Part shown: in pieces, positions 33,725 to 42,706 of the stretch
Layout: every line of letters begins with the position of its first letter
Position numbering within the stretch: position 1 is the first letter of the stretch
DNA from: Halorubellus salinus
Lineage (GTDB): Archaea > Halobacteriota > Halobacteria > Halobacteriales > Natrialbaceae
Direction of reading: 5' to 3'
DNA: 64,000 bases
Assembly (NCBI RefSeq): GCF_020567525.1
Contig: NZ_JAJCVI010000001.1
Location: forward strand, 248,001 to 312,000
Position numbers and translations under genes: made by a program
The notes under the pieces: generated by a model
Seen by the model: only the letters and a program-made list of their open reading frames with translations
Told to the model about the DNA's origin: nothing
The model's database searches: none

Positions 33725-34342
33725 TTACGAGAACTCGTCGGTGAAGTACGCCATCACGGTCGGGAGCACGAACAGGTAGAGGAGCGCGGGGAAGATGGCC
33801 ATCGCGAGGATGATGATGACGATCGACCCGAGGAAGCGGAACGGCGTGGACCCGGCGGGGTCGTCGTCGGCGCTCCCGTACTCGACGACCGTGACGGTGC
33901 GTTCCGTCGTGACCGATGCACCGGATTCGTCGACGACGGTCACGGTGATGGTCGCGTTCCCGCCGTCGTCCCACGTGTACTGGACGGTCGTGCCGTTCCT
34001 CGTCACGCCGTCGGTGTCGTTCGCGGATGGGCCGTCGAACGTCCACGTGGCGGTGACGTTCCCGTCGGCGCCGGAGACGACGACGGAGTAGTTCTGCGTG
34101 GCGTTCTTCGCGATGGTGCGGGGCGTCTTCACGCGGACGCTGAGGTTCTCCGGCGTCCGGGCCGCCACGGACCGATGGATGGTCGGGTCGCCCGCGGACT
34201 GGAGGGTGGTCGCGTCGTCGGTCGAGTGGATCGCGTTGGCGTCGTCAGCGAGCGCGCTGCCGGTCGCTGCACCGGCGGTTCCGGCGCCGGCGACGGCGAC
34301 GGCGAGCGCGACGACGACCAGGAGGGCGGTCGGGGTGCGCAT
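33725..34342 (-). CDS. Exported PKD-like surface protein with C-terminal membrane anchor
   Basis: 205 residues. MRTPTALLVVVALAVAVAGA is a Sec signal peptide. About residues 55-165 form a PKD/Ig-like beta domain (NYSVVVSGADGNVTATWTFD; GGNATITVTVVDESGA; TTERTVTVVEYGS) with several N-glycosylation sites. A transmembrane segment (GSIVIIILAMAIFPALLYLF) lies near the C-terminus. It is probably a membrane-anchored surface protein. Convergent with the ABC operon. Confidence 0.8.
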   Translation of the reverse strand: MRTPTALLVVVALAVAVAGAGTAGAATGSALADDANAIHSTDDATTLQSAGDPTIHRSVAARTPENLSVRVKTPRTIAKNATQNYSVVVSGADGNVTATWTFDGPSANDTDGVTRNGTTVQYTWDDGGNATITVTVVDESGASVTTERTVTVVEYGSADDDPAGSTPFRFLGSIVIIILAMAIFPALLYLFVLPTVMAYFTDEFS

Positions 34343-34495
34343 ACTCCCGTATCCCGCCGTCCGTGTCTTCAAACTATCGACACGAAGGGGTGCGGGGACC
34401 GGGCGCGACGGCCGGCGCTCGTCGAGTCACGGACAGTGCGCGGTCGGTTCGCCGAGGGGCGTAGGTCTTAGTGGGCGGGCGTCGTCGCGTCCGGC

Positions 34496-35473
34496 ATGGA
34501 GTACACCACACTCGGTAGCACCGGCGTCGAGGTGTCCCGCATCTGCCTCGGCTGTATGAGCTTCGGGTCCAGCGACTGGCGGCCGTGGGTCCTCGACCCC
34601 GAGGACGGGAAGGAGCTCGTCGACCGCGCGCTCGACCTCGGTATCAACTTCTTCGACACCGCGAACATGTACTCGGCGGGCGAGAGCGAACGCGTCCTCG
34701 GCGAGGCACTCGAGGGCCGCCGCGAGGAGGCGGTGGTGGCGACGAAGTGCTACTTCCAGATGGACGAGGACGACCCGAACTCGGGCGGACTGTCGCGGAA
34801 GGCCATCGAGCAGGAGCTCGAGCACAGCCTGGACCGACTCGGCATGGACACCATCGACCTCTACCAGATCCACCGCTGGGATTACGACACGCCTATCGAG
34901 GAGACGTTGCGCGCGCTCGACGACGCCGTCCGACGCGGGAAGGTCCGGAATGTCGGCGCGTCCTCGATGTGGACCCACCAGTTCGCCGAGGCGCTGCACG
35001 CGAGCGACTCGCTGGGGCTGGAGTCGTTCGCGACGATGCAGAACCACTACAACCTCTCGTATCGCGAGGAGGAACGCGAGATGCTCCCGTTCTGCGAGAA
35101 GCAGGGCGTGGGCGTCATGCCGTGGAGTCCGCTCGCGCGCGGGTGGCTCACGCGTCCCCACGAGGAGTTCGAGACGACGACTCGTGGGGAGAACGAGGAG
35201 CACGCGCGTCGGCATCCGTACGACGAAGGCGGTGGTATCGAGGTGAACGAGCGCGTCCAGGAGCTCGCCGCCGAGAAGGGCGTGAAGATGGCCCAGGTCG
35301 CGCTCGCGTGGCTGTTCGAGAAGGACCACGTGGACGCGCCCATCGTCGGGACGACGAGCGTCGAGCACCTCGAGGACGCCGTGGAGGCGCTCGAGTCGGT
35401 GAGCCTCTCGGCGAGCGACGTCGCGTACCTGGAGGAGCCGTACGAGCCGGTGCGGGTGTCCGGACACGAGTGA
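34496..35473 (+). CDS. Aldo/keto reductase
   Basis: 325 residues. The AKR barrel begins MEYTTLGSTGVEVSRICLGC. The catalytic Asp and Tyr are in NFFDTANMYSAGESE, Lys in VVATKCY, and His in DLYQIHRWD. The NADPH-binding segments are MPWSPLARGWL and IVGTTSVEHLEDAVEAL. It reduces aldehydes or ketones with NADPH. Stands alone with a TATA-like tcttag region upstream. Confidence 0.95.
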   Translation: MEYTTLGSTGVEVSRICLGCMSFGSSDWRPWVLDPEDGKELVDRALDLGINFFDTANMYSAGESERVLGEALEGRREEAVVATKCYFQMDEDDPNSGGLSRKAIEQELEHSLDRLGMDTIDLYQIHRWDYDTPIEETLRALDDAVRRGKVRNVGASSMWTHQFAEALHASDSLGLESFATMQNHYNLSYREEEREMLPFCEKQGVGVMPWSPLARGWLTRPHEEFETTTRGENEEHARRHPYDEGGGIEVNERVQELAAEKGVKMAQVALAWLFEKDHVDAPIVGTTSVEHLEDAVEALESVSLSASDVAYLEEPYEPVRVSGHE

Positions 35474-35501
35474 CGGCGACCGCGACCCGGATTGCCTTCG
35501 G

Positions 35502-35714
35502 TCAGTCCGAGTAGGCGTCCCTGGCCGTCGCGGTCTGGGCGTGCGTGTGATGGAAGAACCAGAGTCGGCCGCCCGAGCGCGGCTCGAAGCACACGCGCTG
35601 GTAGCGCTCGTTGTCGAGGAGGTTCACCATGACGCCGGCGTCGTGCTCGCTCACGGAGTCGTACGCGCGGTCGCAGACGGGACACTCCTCGGGCGCGTCG
35701 TCAGGCACCTCCAT
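35502..35714 (-). CDS. Small zinc-finger-like protein (70 aa)
   Basis: EECPVCDRAYDS gives a CxxC knuckle followed by a VSEHDAGVMVNLLDNE core, RVCFEP and FFHHTHAQT with histidines that could complete a zinc site. A conserved haloarchaeal small-protein style; function unknown. Convergent with the aldo/keto reductase. Confidence 0.7.
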   Translation of the reverse strand: MEVPDDAPEECPVCDRAYDSVSEHDAGVMVNLLDNERYQRVCFEPRSGGRLWFFHHTHAQTATARDAYSD

Positions 35715-36036
35715 GGGTACTCGACGCTTGGGCGGGCAGATAGTTAGTCGCTAGCCCGGCGGCGACACCCGGCCGGTCCCGAGCAAGGCGGCGGGATTCG
35801 GTAGGTCGCCTCGTCGGCACGGGGTGTCGTTTACTGGCGGTCGCTCCCCGAGACCTGCTTTCGTGCGGTGGTTCGCCGTCTGTGCGCCGTCGAGACCGGC
35901 GCGGTAGCTCGTTCGCGCACTCGGTATTCCCCGTGAGGCGTGGTCCTGGGGCTGCTACCTGCATTTACTCCCGGTTCGAGCCTCGTTATTTCGACCTTGA
36001 GTAAATCTTTTGAATCTGGGGGTGCAGTGTTCTATC
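35715..36036. other. Intergenic region between the zinc-finger protein and aldehyde dehydrogenase genes
   Basis: 322 bases. The first 240 are GC-rich with no coding frame of haloarchaeal character. The last 80 are AT-richer and hold the inverted repeat at 35963-36006 and the TATA-like cttttgaat (36006-36014) for the aldehyde dehydrogenase gene. Confidence 0.55.
35963..36006. promoter_or_regulatory. Inverted repeat at the aldehyde dehydrogenase promoter
   Basis: ATTTACTC (35963-35970) and GAGTAAAT (35999-36006) are exact reverse complements separated by 28 bases, almost three helical turns. The downstream half abuts the TATA-like element. It could be bound by one dimer on each half or by a looping regulator. 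Confidence 0.45.
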
Positions 36037-37470
36037 ATGGAAACCACCGCAGCACAGCGACGTGAACGCGTGTACGTCGACGGCGAATGGCTCGGCGGCG
36101 AGAAACGCCTCAGCGTCACCGACCTCGCCGACGGTGGCACGTTCGCCGAGGTCACCTCGGCCACGCCCGCACAGGCCCGCGACGCGCTCGCAGCCGCCCA
36201 GGCGGCCAAGCCAGCGATGCGCGAGACCACCATCGTCGAGCGTGCCGAGTGGATGCACGAGATCGCCGACGGCCTCGAAGCCCGGAAGGAGGAGCTCGCG
36301 GAGGTCATCGTCCGCGAGGCCGGGAAGCCGATCTCGAGCGCCCGCGGCGAGGTCGACTCCGCGGCGACGCGGTTCCGTCGCGCCGCCGAGGAGATCCGCC
36401 ACATGAAAGGCGAGTACCGCGAGGGCACCACCGCCGGGCACGAGGGCTGGGAGGCCATCGTGAAGCACGAACCCATCGGTGCCGTGCTCTGCATCACGCC
36501 GTACAACTACCCCCTGGCGACGACCGCGCTTCAGGTCGCGCCCGCGCTCGCTGCCGGGAACGCGGTCGTCCTGAAGCCCGCGAGCAAGACCCCCGTCTCG
36601 GCGGCCATCCTCGCGGAGGTCGTCAGCGAGGTCGACCTCCCCCACGAGGGCGCGTTCAACTACGTCGCCGGGTCCGCGAGCGACATCGGCGACGTGCTCG
36701 CCGGCGACGACCGCATCAACGCCATCGCGATGACGGGCTCCTCGGGAGCGGGCAAGCACGTCGCGAAGGAGTCCGGGATGGTGAACCTCCACATGGAACT
36801 CGGCGGGAACGCCCCCGAGATCGTCTTCCCGGACGCCGACCTCGACGCCGCCGCGGCCGCGGCGACGAAGGGCTCGCTGAAGTACGCCGGCCAGCGCTGC
36901 TCGGCCGTCTCCCGGGTCCTCGCGCACGAGGACGTCCACGACGAGGTCGTCGCGAACATCGAGGGCCAGATGGACGAGTGGCCGATCGGCGACCTCTTCG
37001 ACGAGGACACCGCGCTCGGGCCGCTCATCAGCGAGGACCAGGCGGAGTGGGTCGACGAGCTCGTCCAGGACGCCGTCGAGAAGGGCGCGACGCTCGTCCG
37101 CGGCGGCGAGCGCGACGGGAACTTCTACGAACCGACGCTCCTCGCAGACGTCCCGCACGACGCGCGCATCGTCCACGAGGAGCAGTTCGGGCCGGTCGCG
37201 GCCGTCACGAAGTTCGAGAGCGAGGCGGACGCGCTCGACCTCGCGAACGGGAACGACCTCGCGCTCGACGCCGCGGTCTTCACCGCTGACCACGACCGCG
37301 CGATGCGGATGGCGAACGCCATCGACGCCGGCGGCGTCCGCATCAACGGCGCCCCGAGTCACGGCCTCGGCGACATCCCCTTCGGCGGGAACAAGGACTC
37401 CGGTATCGGCCGCGAGGGCATCGACGCCAGCATCCACGCGTTCGTCCGCAAGAAGAGCATCATCCTCTAG
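36037..37470 (+). CDS. Aldehyde dehydrogenase (NAD(P)+-dependent)
   Basis: 477 residues, full length. The Glu254 motif HMELGGNAP and the nucleophile Cys288 in KYAGQRCSAVS are present, as are ITPYNYPLATTALQVAPALA (cofactor site) and FGPVAAVTKF. The closest classes by sequence style are lactaldehyde and non-phosphorylating glyceraldehyde-3-phosphate dehydrogenases; the substrate is not settled. Start at ATG 36037 agrees with the TATA-like element 23-31 bases upstream. Confidence 0.95.
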   Translation: METTAAQRRERVYVDGEWLGGEKRLSVTDLADGGTFAEVTSATPAQARDALAAAQAAKPAMRETTIVERAEWMHEIADGLEARKEELAEVIVREAGKPISSARGEVDSAATRFRRAAEEIRHMKGEYREGTTAGHEGWEAIVKHEPIGAVLCITPYNYPLATTALQVAPALAAGNAVVLKPASKTPVSAAILAEVVSEVDLPHEGAFNYVAGSASDIGDVLAGDDRINAIAMTGSSGAGKHVAKESGMVNLHMELGGNAPEIVFPDADLDAAAAAATKGSLKYAGQRCSAVSRVLAHEDVHDEVVANIEGQMDEWPIGDLFDEDTALGPLISEDQAEWVDELVQDAVEKGATLVRGGERDGNFYEPTLLADVPHDARIVHEEQFGPVAAVTKFESEADALDLANGNDLALDAAVFTADHDRAMRMANAIDAGGVRINGAPSHGLGDIPFGGNKDSGIGREGIDASIHAFVRKKSIIL

Positions 37471-37516
37471 AGCGCGTTCGACGCCCGCTTCGTTCGCGAC
37501 TCCTGCTTCTCGAACC

Positions 37517-38896
37517 TCAAACCAGCTGCGCCTGTGCGATGACCGCCGAGCGACCGCCGTCGTCCGCCGTCCAGACCACCTGGAGGGTCGCGCCGGACTC
37601 GAAGGTGGCGTCCGCGGTCGCCGCCTGGAGCGTCCACTGCCCGCCCGCGGCCCACGTGTCGCCGTTCGGACGCGTCGACTCGATTGCGTCGGACGTCGCC
37701 ACGTCGGTCCCGTCGTAGTGGACGGCGACGTTCGCCAGGTCGACGTTGTCGCCGCCCTGATGCGTGAGGACGACCCGCTCGGCGGCGTCGCCGTCCCACT
37801 CGCCGTCGCCGCCCTGGTCGTACTCGAACGCGAACGACACCTGCGGAGTGGCGTCGTCGCCACCGGACGGGTCGCGGCCGCCGTCGTCTCGCTCCAGGAG
37901 GTCGAACTCGCCGACCGGGAGCTCGCCGGTGAACGTGACGACGCGCCCGTCGGTCGTCACGTCGGTCTGCTCGTACTCCGCGAACCCGGCCCAGTCGCCG
38001 AGCGACGCGACCGCGTCCGCGTCGATCGACGCGGCGTCGTCGAACGCGAACGGCGCGACGAGGTCGACGCGGTCGCCGAACCGCCACGCGTACGCGTACG
38101 CTGACGCCGAGGAGACGACCTGCTGGCTATGCGCGGTGCCGCCGAGCAGGTCGACGTCGTCCGCGGCGTCGAGGACGGCCTCGAAGTCGGGATTCGACGC
38201 GTACCGGTCGACGTCGCCGGCACGAGCGTCGAACATCGCGTCGACGAGCGCTCGCGTCTCGCCGAACAGGAGGTGGTCCGCGCCGAGCCAGCAGACGCCG
38301 TCGGTTGTCACGTACTCCTCGTAGCCGTCGGGTGCGTCGCCGGTCGGTTCCGGTGGTTCGGCGTCGCCCGCGGTCTCGGTGTCGTCGCCGTCGGCAGCCG
38401 TGCCGACCGCGGTCCCTTCGCCCGCGGTCGCGGTCGCGGCGGCGGCGTGGGCGAGGCGGTCGCGGACCTCGCTCGCCGGGAGGTCGAACGTGCACGCGGT
38501 CGCGTAGCCCTGTAACGACGCGAATTCGACGACGTCGTCGCCCGCGAGGATGTCACCGGGGACAGCGAGCGTCGTCTCGTACATGCGCGCGAGCACCTGA
38601 CCGTCGACGCCGGCGTCGCGGGGTGCGTCCAGGTCGCCGGCGAACACGAACAACGGTTCGGCGTCGAGGGTGCTCTCCCCGGGGAGCCACGCGGGTGCCG
38701 AGAACTCGCCGTCGATGGTGGCCGTGGCGCCGCCGCCCGTGGTCGTGTCCGCGGGACCGTTCGTCGTCGTCGACTGCTCGTCGTCCGTCGATGTCGTCGA
38801 GAGCTCGCCCTCGCCGGTGGAGAGACAGCCGGCCGCGAGCGTCGTCGCTGTCGCACCTGCGAACGCCAGGAGGTCGCGTCTACGCGGGGGACTCAT
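37517..38896 (-). CDS. Tat lipoprotein with archaeal pilin-like C-terminal domain
   Basis: 459 residues. MSPPRRRDLLAFAGATATTL then AAGC is a twin-arginine signal and lipobox. After a Thr-rich linker comes a domain with GYATACTFDLPASEVRDRL and ADHLLFGETRALVDAMFDAR. The last 130 residues contain VVLTHQGGDNVDLANVAVHY, the motif of the archaeal type IV pilin-like (DUF1628-type) beta domain. A surface lipoprotein; role unknown. Confidence 0.8.
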   Translation of the reverse strand: MSPPRRRDLLAFAGATATTLAAGCLSTGEGELSTTSTDDEQSTTTNGPADTTTGGGATATIDGEFSAPAWLPGESTLDAEPLFVFAGDLDAPRDAGVDGQVLARMYETTLAVPGDILAGDDVVEFASLQGYATACTFDLPASEVRDRLAHAAAATATAGEGTAVGTAADGDDTETAGDAEPPEPTGDAPDGYEEYVTTDGVCWLGADHLLFGETRALVDAMFDARAGDVDRYASNPDFEAVLDAADDVDLLGGTAHSQQVVSSASAYAYAWRFGDRVDLVAPFAFDDAASIDADAVASLGDWAGFAEYEQTDVTTDGRVVTFTGELPVGEFDLLERDDGGRDPSGGDDATPQVSFAFEYDQGGDGEWDGDAAERVVLTHQGGDNVDLANVAVHYDGTDVATSDAIESTRPNGDTWAAGGQWTLQAATADATFESGATLQVVWTADDGGRSAVIAQAQLV

Positions 38897-38959
38897 ACTC
38901 GGGTCGACTTGTCTCCACGGACAAATGTCTTGGGCGATGGGACCGAGGACGCCAGCGCG

Positions 38960-39214
38960 TCAGCGCGTGGTGACGTTGTCGCTCGCCAGCACGTGCGCGG
39001 CCTCGCCGTCGGGACCGACCCACGTGACGAAGACCGTCTCCCCGATGGCGAACGCGGGGTCCGCGGTCACGCCGCCAGTTCCACCCCCCGGACGTCCCTC
39101 GTTCCCCTCGTCGTCGTTCGACGCGACGTCCTCGAGCGCCTGACAGCCGGCGAGCGCGGCGACGCCGGCGGTCGACGCGAGCCCGAGCACGGTGCGTCGG
39201 TCGAACCGCTTCAT
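38960..39214 (-). CDS. Small Tat lipoprotein (84 aa)
   Basis: MKRFDRRTVLGLASTAGVAA followed by LAGC is a Tat signal and lipobox. A short linker precedes a 35-residue beta-rich end (AFAIGETVFVTWVGPDGEAA, then HVLASDNVTTR). It resembles the C-terminal half of the upstream pilin-like lipoprotein domain and is on the same strand. Confidence 0.75.
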   Translation of the reverse strand: MKRFDRRTVLGLASTAGVAALAGCQALEDVASNDDEGNEGRPGGGTGGVTADPAFAIGETVFVTWVGPDGEAAHVLASDNVTTR

Positions 39215-39304
39215 AGCGGCGAGTCGCCACGTCGTTTGAAAGGTATTCCGGCCGGCGCAGTCGGAACCGGGAGAGTGAACTGCGTGCCGCCCTCAGCGCC
39301 AGGC

Positions 39305-39733
39305 ATGAACGTGCTCGCTCGGACGCTCGACGCGAGGTCGGTGGGGTTATCGGCCGTCGGCAAGCTCGCGGTGGCGGACGTCGTGACGTTGCTCGCGCTC
39401 GTGACCGTCGGCGAGATCCGGCACGGTATCGACGTCGTCGGGAACCCCGGTCAGGTGCTCGTGACCGCCGCGCCGTTCCTCCTCGGGTGGGTCGTCGTCG
39501 GCGCACTCGTCGGCGCGTACGGCGACCGCGCGTTCGCCGGCGGCGTCGACACCGTGAAGCTCACCGTCGGCGCGTGGCTCGGCGGCGCCGGCGTCGGCCT
39601 TACGCTCCGGGGCACCAGCTATCTCGCCGGGGACTCCCCGCTCTCGTTCGCGCTCGTCATGGCCGGGCTCGGGGCGCTCGCGCTCGGCGTCGTCCGACCG
39701 CTCGTCGTCTCCCGGCTGAGCGCGCGCGCCTGA
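39305..39733 (+). CDS. DUF3054-family membrane protein
   Basis: 142 residues, four transmembrane segments. The first is VADVVTLLALVTVGEIRHGI, with the GEIRHG motif of DUF3054. TAAPFLLGWVVVGALVGAYG and a third and fourth helix around LSFALVMAGLGALALG follow. Function unknown. Confidence 0.82.
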   Translation: MNVLARTLDARSVGLSAVGKLAVADVVTLLALVTVGEIRHGIDVVGNPGQVLVTAAPFLLGWVVVGALVGAYGDRAFAGGVDTVKLTVGAWLGGAGVGLTLRGTSYLAGDSPLSFALVMAGLGALALGVVRPLVVSRLSARA

Positions 39734-39784
39734 GCGCGCTCCGCTGTCGTTCTCTGACTCACGCTGCCGCAGTCGGTCCGTCGC

Positions 39785-41131
39785 TCACGCGCCGCGCCGA
39801 GCGAGCGCGAGCGCCGCACCGGCACCGAGGAGGGCGATCCCGCCGAGGGTCGCGAACAGCGCGGCCGCGTCGGCGAACTCGAGGATCGTGCCGGCGAGCG
39901 CGCCACCGAGCGCGCCGACGCCGAACACGCCCAGGTACGTGTAACCGTATGACAGTCCGCGCGTCCCGGCGGGCGTGTGGTCGGCGACGGCGGCCTGGTA
40001 GAGCGGCTGGACGAAGAACAGCATCGTGCCGAGGACGACGCCGAGCGCGAGGAACGGGACGAGGCCGGCGTTCGCCGCCGGGAGGACGAACGCGGCGAGG
40101 ACCGCGAGCGCGACGAAGGCAGGCGCGAGCGCACGCTCCGGACGCACGAGGTCGCTGACGCGGCCGCCGGCGTACTGGCCGAGGATGCCGACCGCGAGCA
40201 GCCCCGCGTACGCGTACCGGTACGTCTCCAGCGAGAGGTCGCCGAGGGCGACCGCCGCGAACGCGTCGTACGTCGACAGCACCTCGGGGAGGAACGTGAG
40301 GATACCGCGGTAGTAGAGCCCGGAGGCGACGACGACCGGGAAGATGAGTGCGAACCCGCCGAGGAACAGTTCCTTCGATCCGAGCGTGAAGTCGGCGAGC
40401 GAGTCGACGGAGCTGGTTCGGTCGTCACCGCCGCCGCTCGTATCAGTCGTCCGGTCCTCGCCGCCGTCGCTCGCCGCTCTCTGCTCGTCCTCGCCGGCTT
40501 CGTCCTGAGAGTCGACGGCGGCGCGTTCGTCGACGTCGATGCGCGTGGCGAGCGCGGCGACGCCGATGACTGGCACGGCGAGTGCGAGGGCGACGGTCTG
40601 CCATTCGGCGACGACGAGCGCGACCGCGACGACGAACGGGCCGAGTGCGATGCCGAGGTTCCCGGCCATGCCGTGGTACGCGAACGCTTTCCCGCGTTCG
40701 CTCGCGCCACGCGAGAGCATCGAGAGGCCCGCGGGGTGATAGACGCTGGCGGCGGCGCCCCAGAGCGCGAGCGCGAGGCCGACCGCGAGCGCGGACGGGG
40801 CGAGTGCGAGCACGACGAACGCGCCGCTCATCCCGAACAGGCACGCGACGATGAGGCGCTTCGAACCGACGCGGTCGGCGAGCACGCCGCCGGGGAGTGC
40901 GCCGAGCCCGAACAGCCCGTACCCGATGGTGACGAGGACGCCGGCGGCCGCGGCGTCGAACGGGACGCTCGCGACGAGCAGGTCCAGGGTCTCGAACTCG
41001 GCGAGCCAGAGCGGGATGAACAGGGGAATCGCGAGTTCGAACGTGTGCACGCTGGCGTGTCCGACTGTCGCGAGGCCGACGACGGCGCGGTCGTTCCGGT
41101 CCACGTGCCCGGCGAGGGCGTTCTCCGACAA
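39785..41131 (-). CDS. MFS transporter
   Basis: 448 residues, twelve helices with an acidic central loop (about residues 205-245) typical of halophilic MFS proteins. The N-terminal half has GVLADRVGSKRLIV, the MFS A-motif. The overall layout resembles fosmidomycin/tetracycline-type exporters. The best start is a TTG at 41131; the only alternative is GTG at 41104. A perfect palindrome lies 63 bases upstream, so the gene is probably repressible by an effector. Confidence 0.85.
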   Translation of the reverse strand: MSENALAGHVDRNDRAVVGLATVGHASVHTFELAIPLFIPLWLAEFETLDLLVASVPFDAAAAGVLVTIGYGLFGLGALPGGVLADRVGSKRLIVACLFGMSGAFVVLALAPSALAVGLALALWGAAASVYHPAGLSMLSRGASERGKAFAYHGMAGNLGIALGPFVVAVALVVAEWQTVALALAVPVIGVAALATRIDVDERAAVDSQDEAGEDEQRAASDGGEDRTTDTSGGGDDRTSSVDSLADFTLGSKELFLGGFALIFPVVVASGLYYRGILTFLPEVLSTYDAFAAVALGDLSLETYRYAYAGLLAVGILGQYAGGRVSDLVRPERALAPAFVALAVLAAFVLPAANAGLVPFLALGVVLGTMLFFVQPLYQAAVADHTPAGTRGLSYGYTYLGVFGVGALGGALAGTILEFADAAALFATLGGIALLGAGAALALARRGA

Positions 41132-41193
41132 GAGCCCACCGGTCGGGGTAGATTCCCCGGTTGTCGATCGGGGACCGTTCCCACCACTGAGTA

Positions 41194-41210
41194 ATTTACC
41201 TCAGGTAAAT
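41194..41210. promoter_or_regulatory. Perfect 17-bp palindrome upstream of the MFS gene
   Basis: ATTTACCTCAGGTAAAT has 8-bp arms around a single C. On the minus strand it includes a TATA-like tatttacc and lies 63 bases before the MFS start, the place of a repressor operator overlapping the promoter. Confidence 0.65.
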
Positions 41211-41245
41211 ACGCTGCAGTCGTGCGTTTTCTTACCGGTTGTATC

Positions 41246-41260
41246 CTCATAAGTTATGAG
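41246..41260. promoter_or_regulatory. Perfect 15-bp palindrome in the same region
   Basis: CTCATAAGTTATGAG has 7-bp arms around a G. It is 36 bases from the first palindrome and differs in sequence, so it may be the site of a second regulator or part of the plus-strand promoter. Confidence 0.5.
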
Positions 41261-41368
41261 TATGTAACACAGTCATGCTGGAGCAAATACGAATCATCGA
41301 CGCGTGAAATACTGAACCCATTCTACCCCAAGATACAAGTACCCGGGTCGCATTTGTTTGAGTATATT

Positions 41369-41617
41369 ATGACTGGGTACTACGACATCGTGCTCGGGGC
41401 GATTCCGCTCTCGCTCCTCGGCATCTCCGGCTCGCTCACCTTCGCAACCGACCTCGCGCTCAGCACCGCCGTCACGCTCGGCGCACTCGTCGCCGTCGCC
41501 CTCATCGGGCACGCGATGTTCGTGAACGGGCCCGTCGACGCACCCAGCCTCCGCCAGGACTCGCCCGCGAACGGCGCGGACTCGCCCGCGGCGACCCCGG
41601 TCCCGGACGCCGAGTAA
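41369..41617 (+). CDS. Small two-span membrane protein (82 aa)
   Basis: MTGYYDIVLGAIPLSLLGIS, with a TM through LSTAVTLGALVAVALIGHAM, then FVNGPVDAPSL and a Ser/Pro/Ala-rich hydrophilic tail. Two helices with the tail in the cytoplasm. The ATG at 41369 is preferred over upstream in-frame codons because they would encode an unrelated, cysteine- and aromatic-rich stretch. Function unknown. Confidence 0.7.
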   Translation: MTGYYDIVLGAIPLSLLGISGSLTFATDLALSTAVTLGALVAVALIGHAMFVNGPVDAPSLRQDSPANGADSPAATPVPDAE

Positions 41618-41704
41618 TCGACTCCCCATCGACCTCGAGCGACTGCGACCCAGCCAACTGGCCTACCCGGCCCCTTTTTGCGATTCGCGCTCCGAACTAG
41701 GGTC

Positions 41705-42706
41705 ATGACAGCGCTGTTCCTCTCGAGCGACGACGTGAGCGGGCTCGCAGACCCCGCGGCGTTCGTGAACGCGGTCCGCGACGGCTACCGGCAGCGAGGC
41801 GAGGGTGCGTCCGCGAAACCGCGGACGACGCTCCGGAACGCGGACCCGCCCGGGATGTTGTTCTCGTACGCGGCCGTCCTCCCGGACACGGGCGCGATGG
41901 GTGGGTACATGTACTCGGCTGGGTTCGCTGAGCGCGACGCGTGGTTCGCGACGCCGCTGTTCGACGCCGAGTCCGGCGAGCCGCTCGCGGTCGTCGACGG
42001 CGCGAGCATGAACCCGTTCAAGACCGGTGCGGCTGGCGCGGTCGGCGTGGACGCGCTCGCGCGCCGGGACGCGAGCAGTCTCGCGGTCATCGGCTCGGGC
42101 GCGCAGGCGAAGGGGCAGTTGCGTGCGACGGTCGAGGTTCGCGACTTCGAGACCGTGGACGTGTACTCGCCGACGAAGGCCAACCGCGAGGGATTCGCGG
42201 CCGAGATGAACGACCGGCTCGATCCGGCGGTCGCGGCGGTGCCGTCGGCCGCGGCGGCGGTGGAGGACGCGGACGTCGTCGTCACGGCGACGACCGCGAG
42301 CGACCCTGTGTTCGACGGCGAGGACCTCGCGGACGGCGCGCACGTCACCGCGATGGGTCAGTATCACCCCGAGAAGCGCGAGCTCGACGAGACGACCCTC
42401 GAGCGCGGGACGTACGTGCCGGACCTCCGCGAGCGCGTCCCGCAGGACGCCGGGTCGTTCATCGCCGCGAAGGACGCGGGCGTGGTCGACGAGGGCGATG
42501 TGCACGCGGAACTCGGCGAGATAGTCGCCGGTGCAGCGGAGGGGCGCACGAGTCGCGACGAGATCACGATCTTCGACTCGGGCGGCACCGGCATCGAGAC
42601 GGTCGCCGGCGCGTACCTCCTCTACGAGCGCGCGATGGCGGCGGACGAGGACCTCGGCACCGAGGTCGAGTGGCTGCCAGCGAGTGAGGCGCTTACCGGT
42701 CAATGA
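41705..42706 (+). CDS. Ornithine cyclodeaminase / alanine dehydrogenase family protein
   Basis: 333 residues. The NAD-binding motif is SLAVIGSGAQAKGQLRATVE, with YSPTKANREGFA and ADVVVTATTASDPVFDGEDL; the catalytic region is GYMYSAGFAERD with the lysine in MNPFKTGAAGAV. Members interconvert amino acids and ketones (ornithine cyclodeaminase, archaeal alanine dehydrogenase, ketimine reductase). Start at 41705 follows a TATA-like ccctttttg by about 25 bases. The last codons are included in a 112-bp duplication. Confidence 0.9.
   Translation: MTALFLSSDDVSGLADPAAFVNAVRDGYRQRGEGASAKPRTTLRNADPPGMLFSYAAVLPDTGAMGGYMYSAGFAERDAWFATPLFDAESGEPLAVVDGASMNPFKTGAAGAVGVDALARRDASSLAVIGSGAQAKGQLRATVEVRDFETVDVYSPTKANREGFAAEMNDRLDPAVAAVPSAAAAVEDADVVVTATTASDPVFDGEDLADGAHVTAMGQYHPEKRELDETTLERGTYVPDLRERVPQDAGSFIAAKDAGVVDEGDVHAELGEIVAGAAEGRTSRDEITIFDSGGTGIETVAGAYLLYERAMAADEDLGTEVEWLPASEALTGQ

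Larger units (their letters stand above)
41132..41368. other. AT-rich divergent intergenic region with two palindromes
   Basis: 237 bases between the MFS gene and a small membrane protein gene. From 41190 to 41368 base composition is far more AT-rich than any other stretch of comparable length here. Two perfect palindromes and several TATA-like stretches are present. The open frame through it (41222-41368) has no protein-like features. Confidence 0.6.

Noticed and set aside
36087-37289. Long arginine-rich frame inside the aldehyde dehydrogenase gene
   Set aside because: Arg/Ala-rich composition typical of a frame-shifted reading; the aldehyde dehydrogenase frame has all family motifs.
41222-41368. 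N-terminal extension of the small membrane protein at 41369
   Set aside because: The extra 49 residues are aromatic and cysteine-containing, run through AT-rich promoter DNA and the palindrome at 41246, and do not continue the helical pattern.
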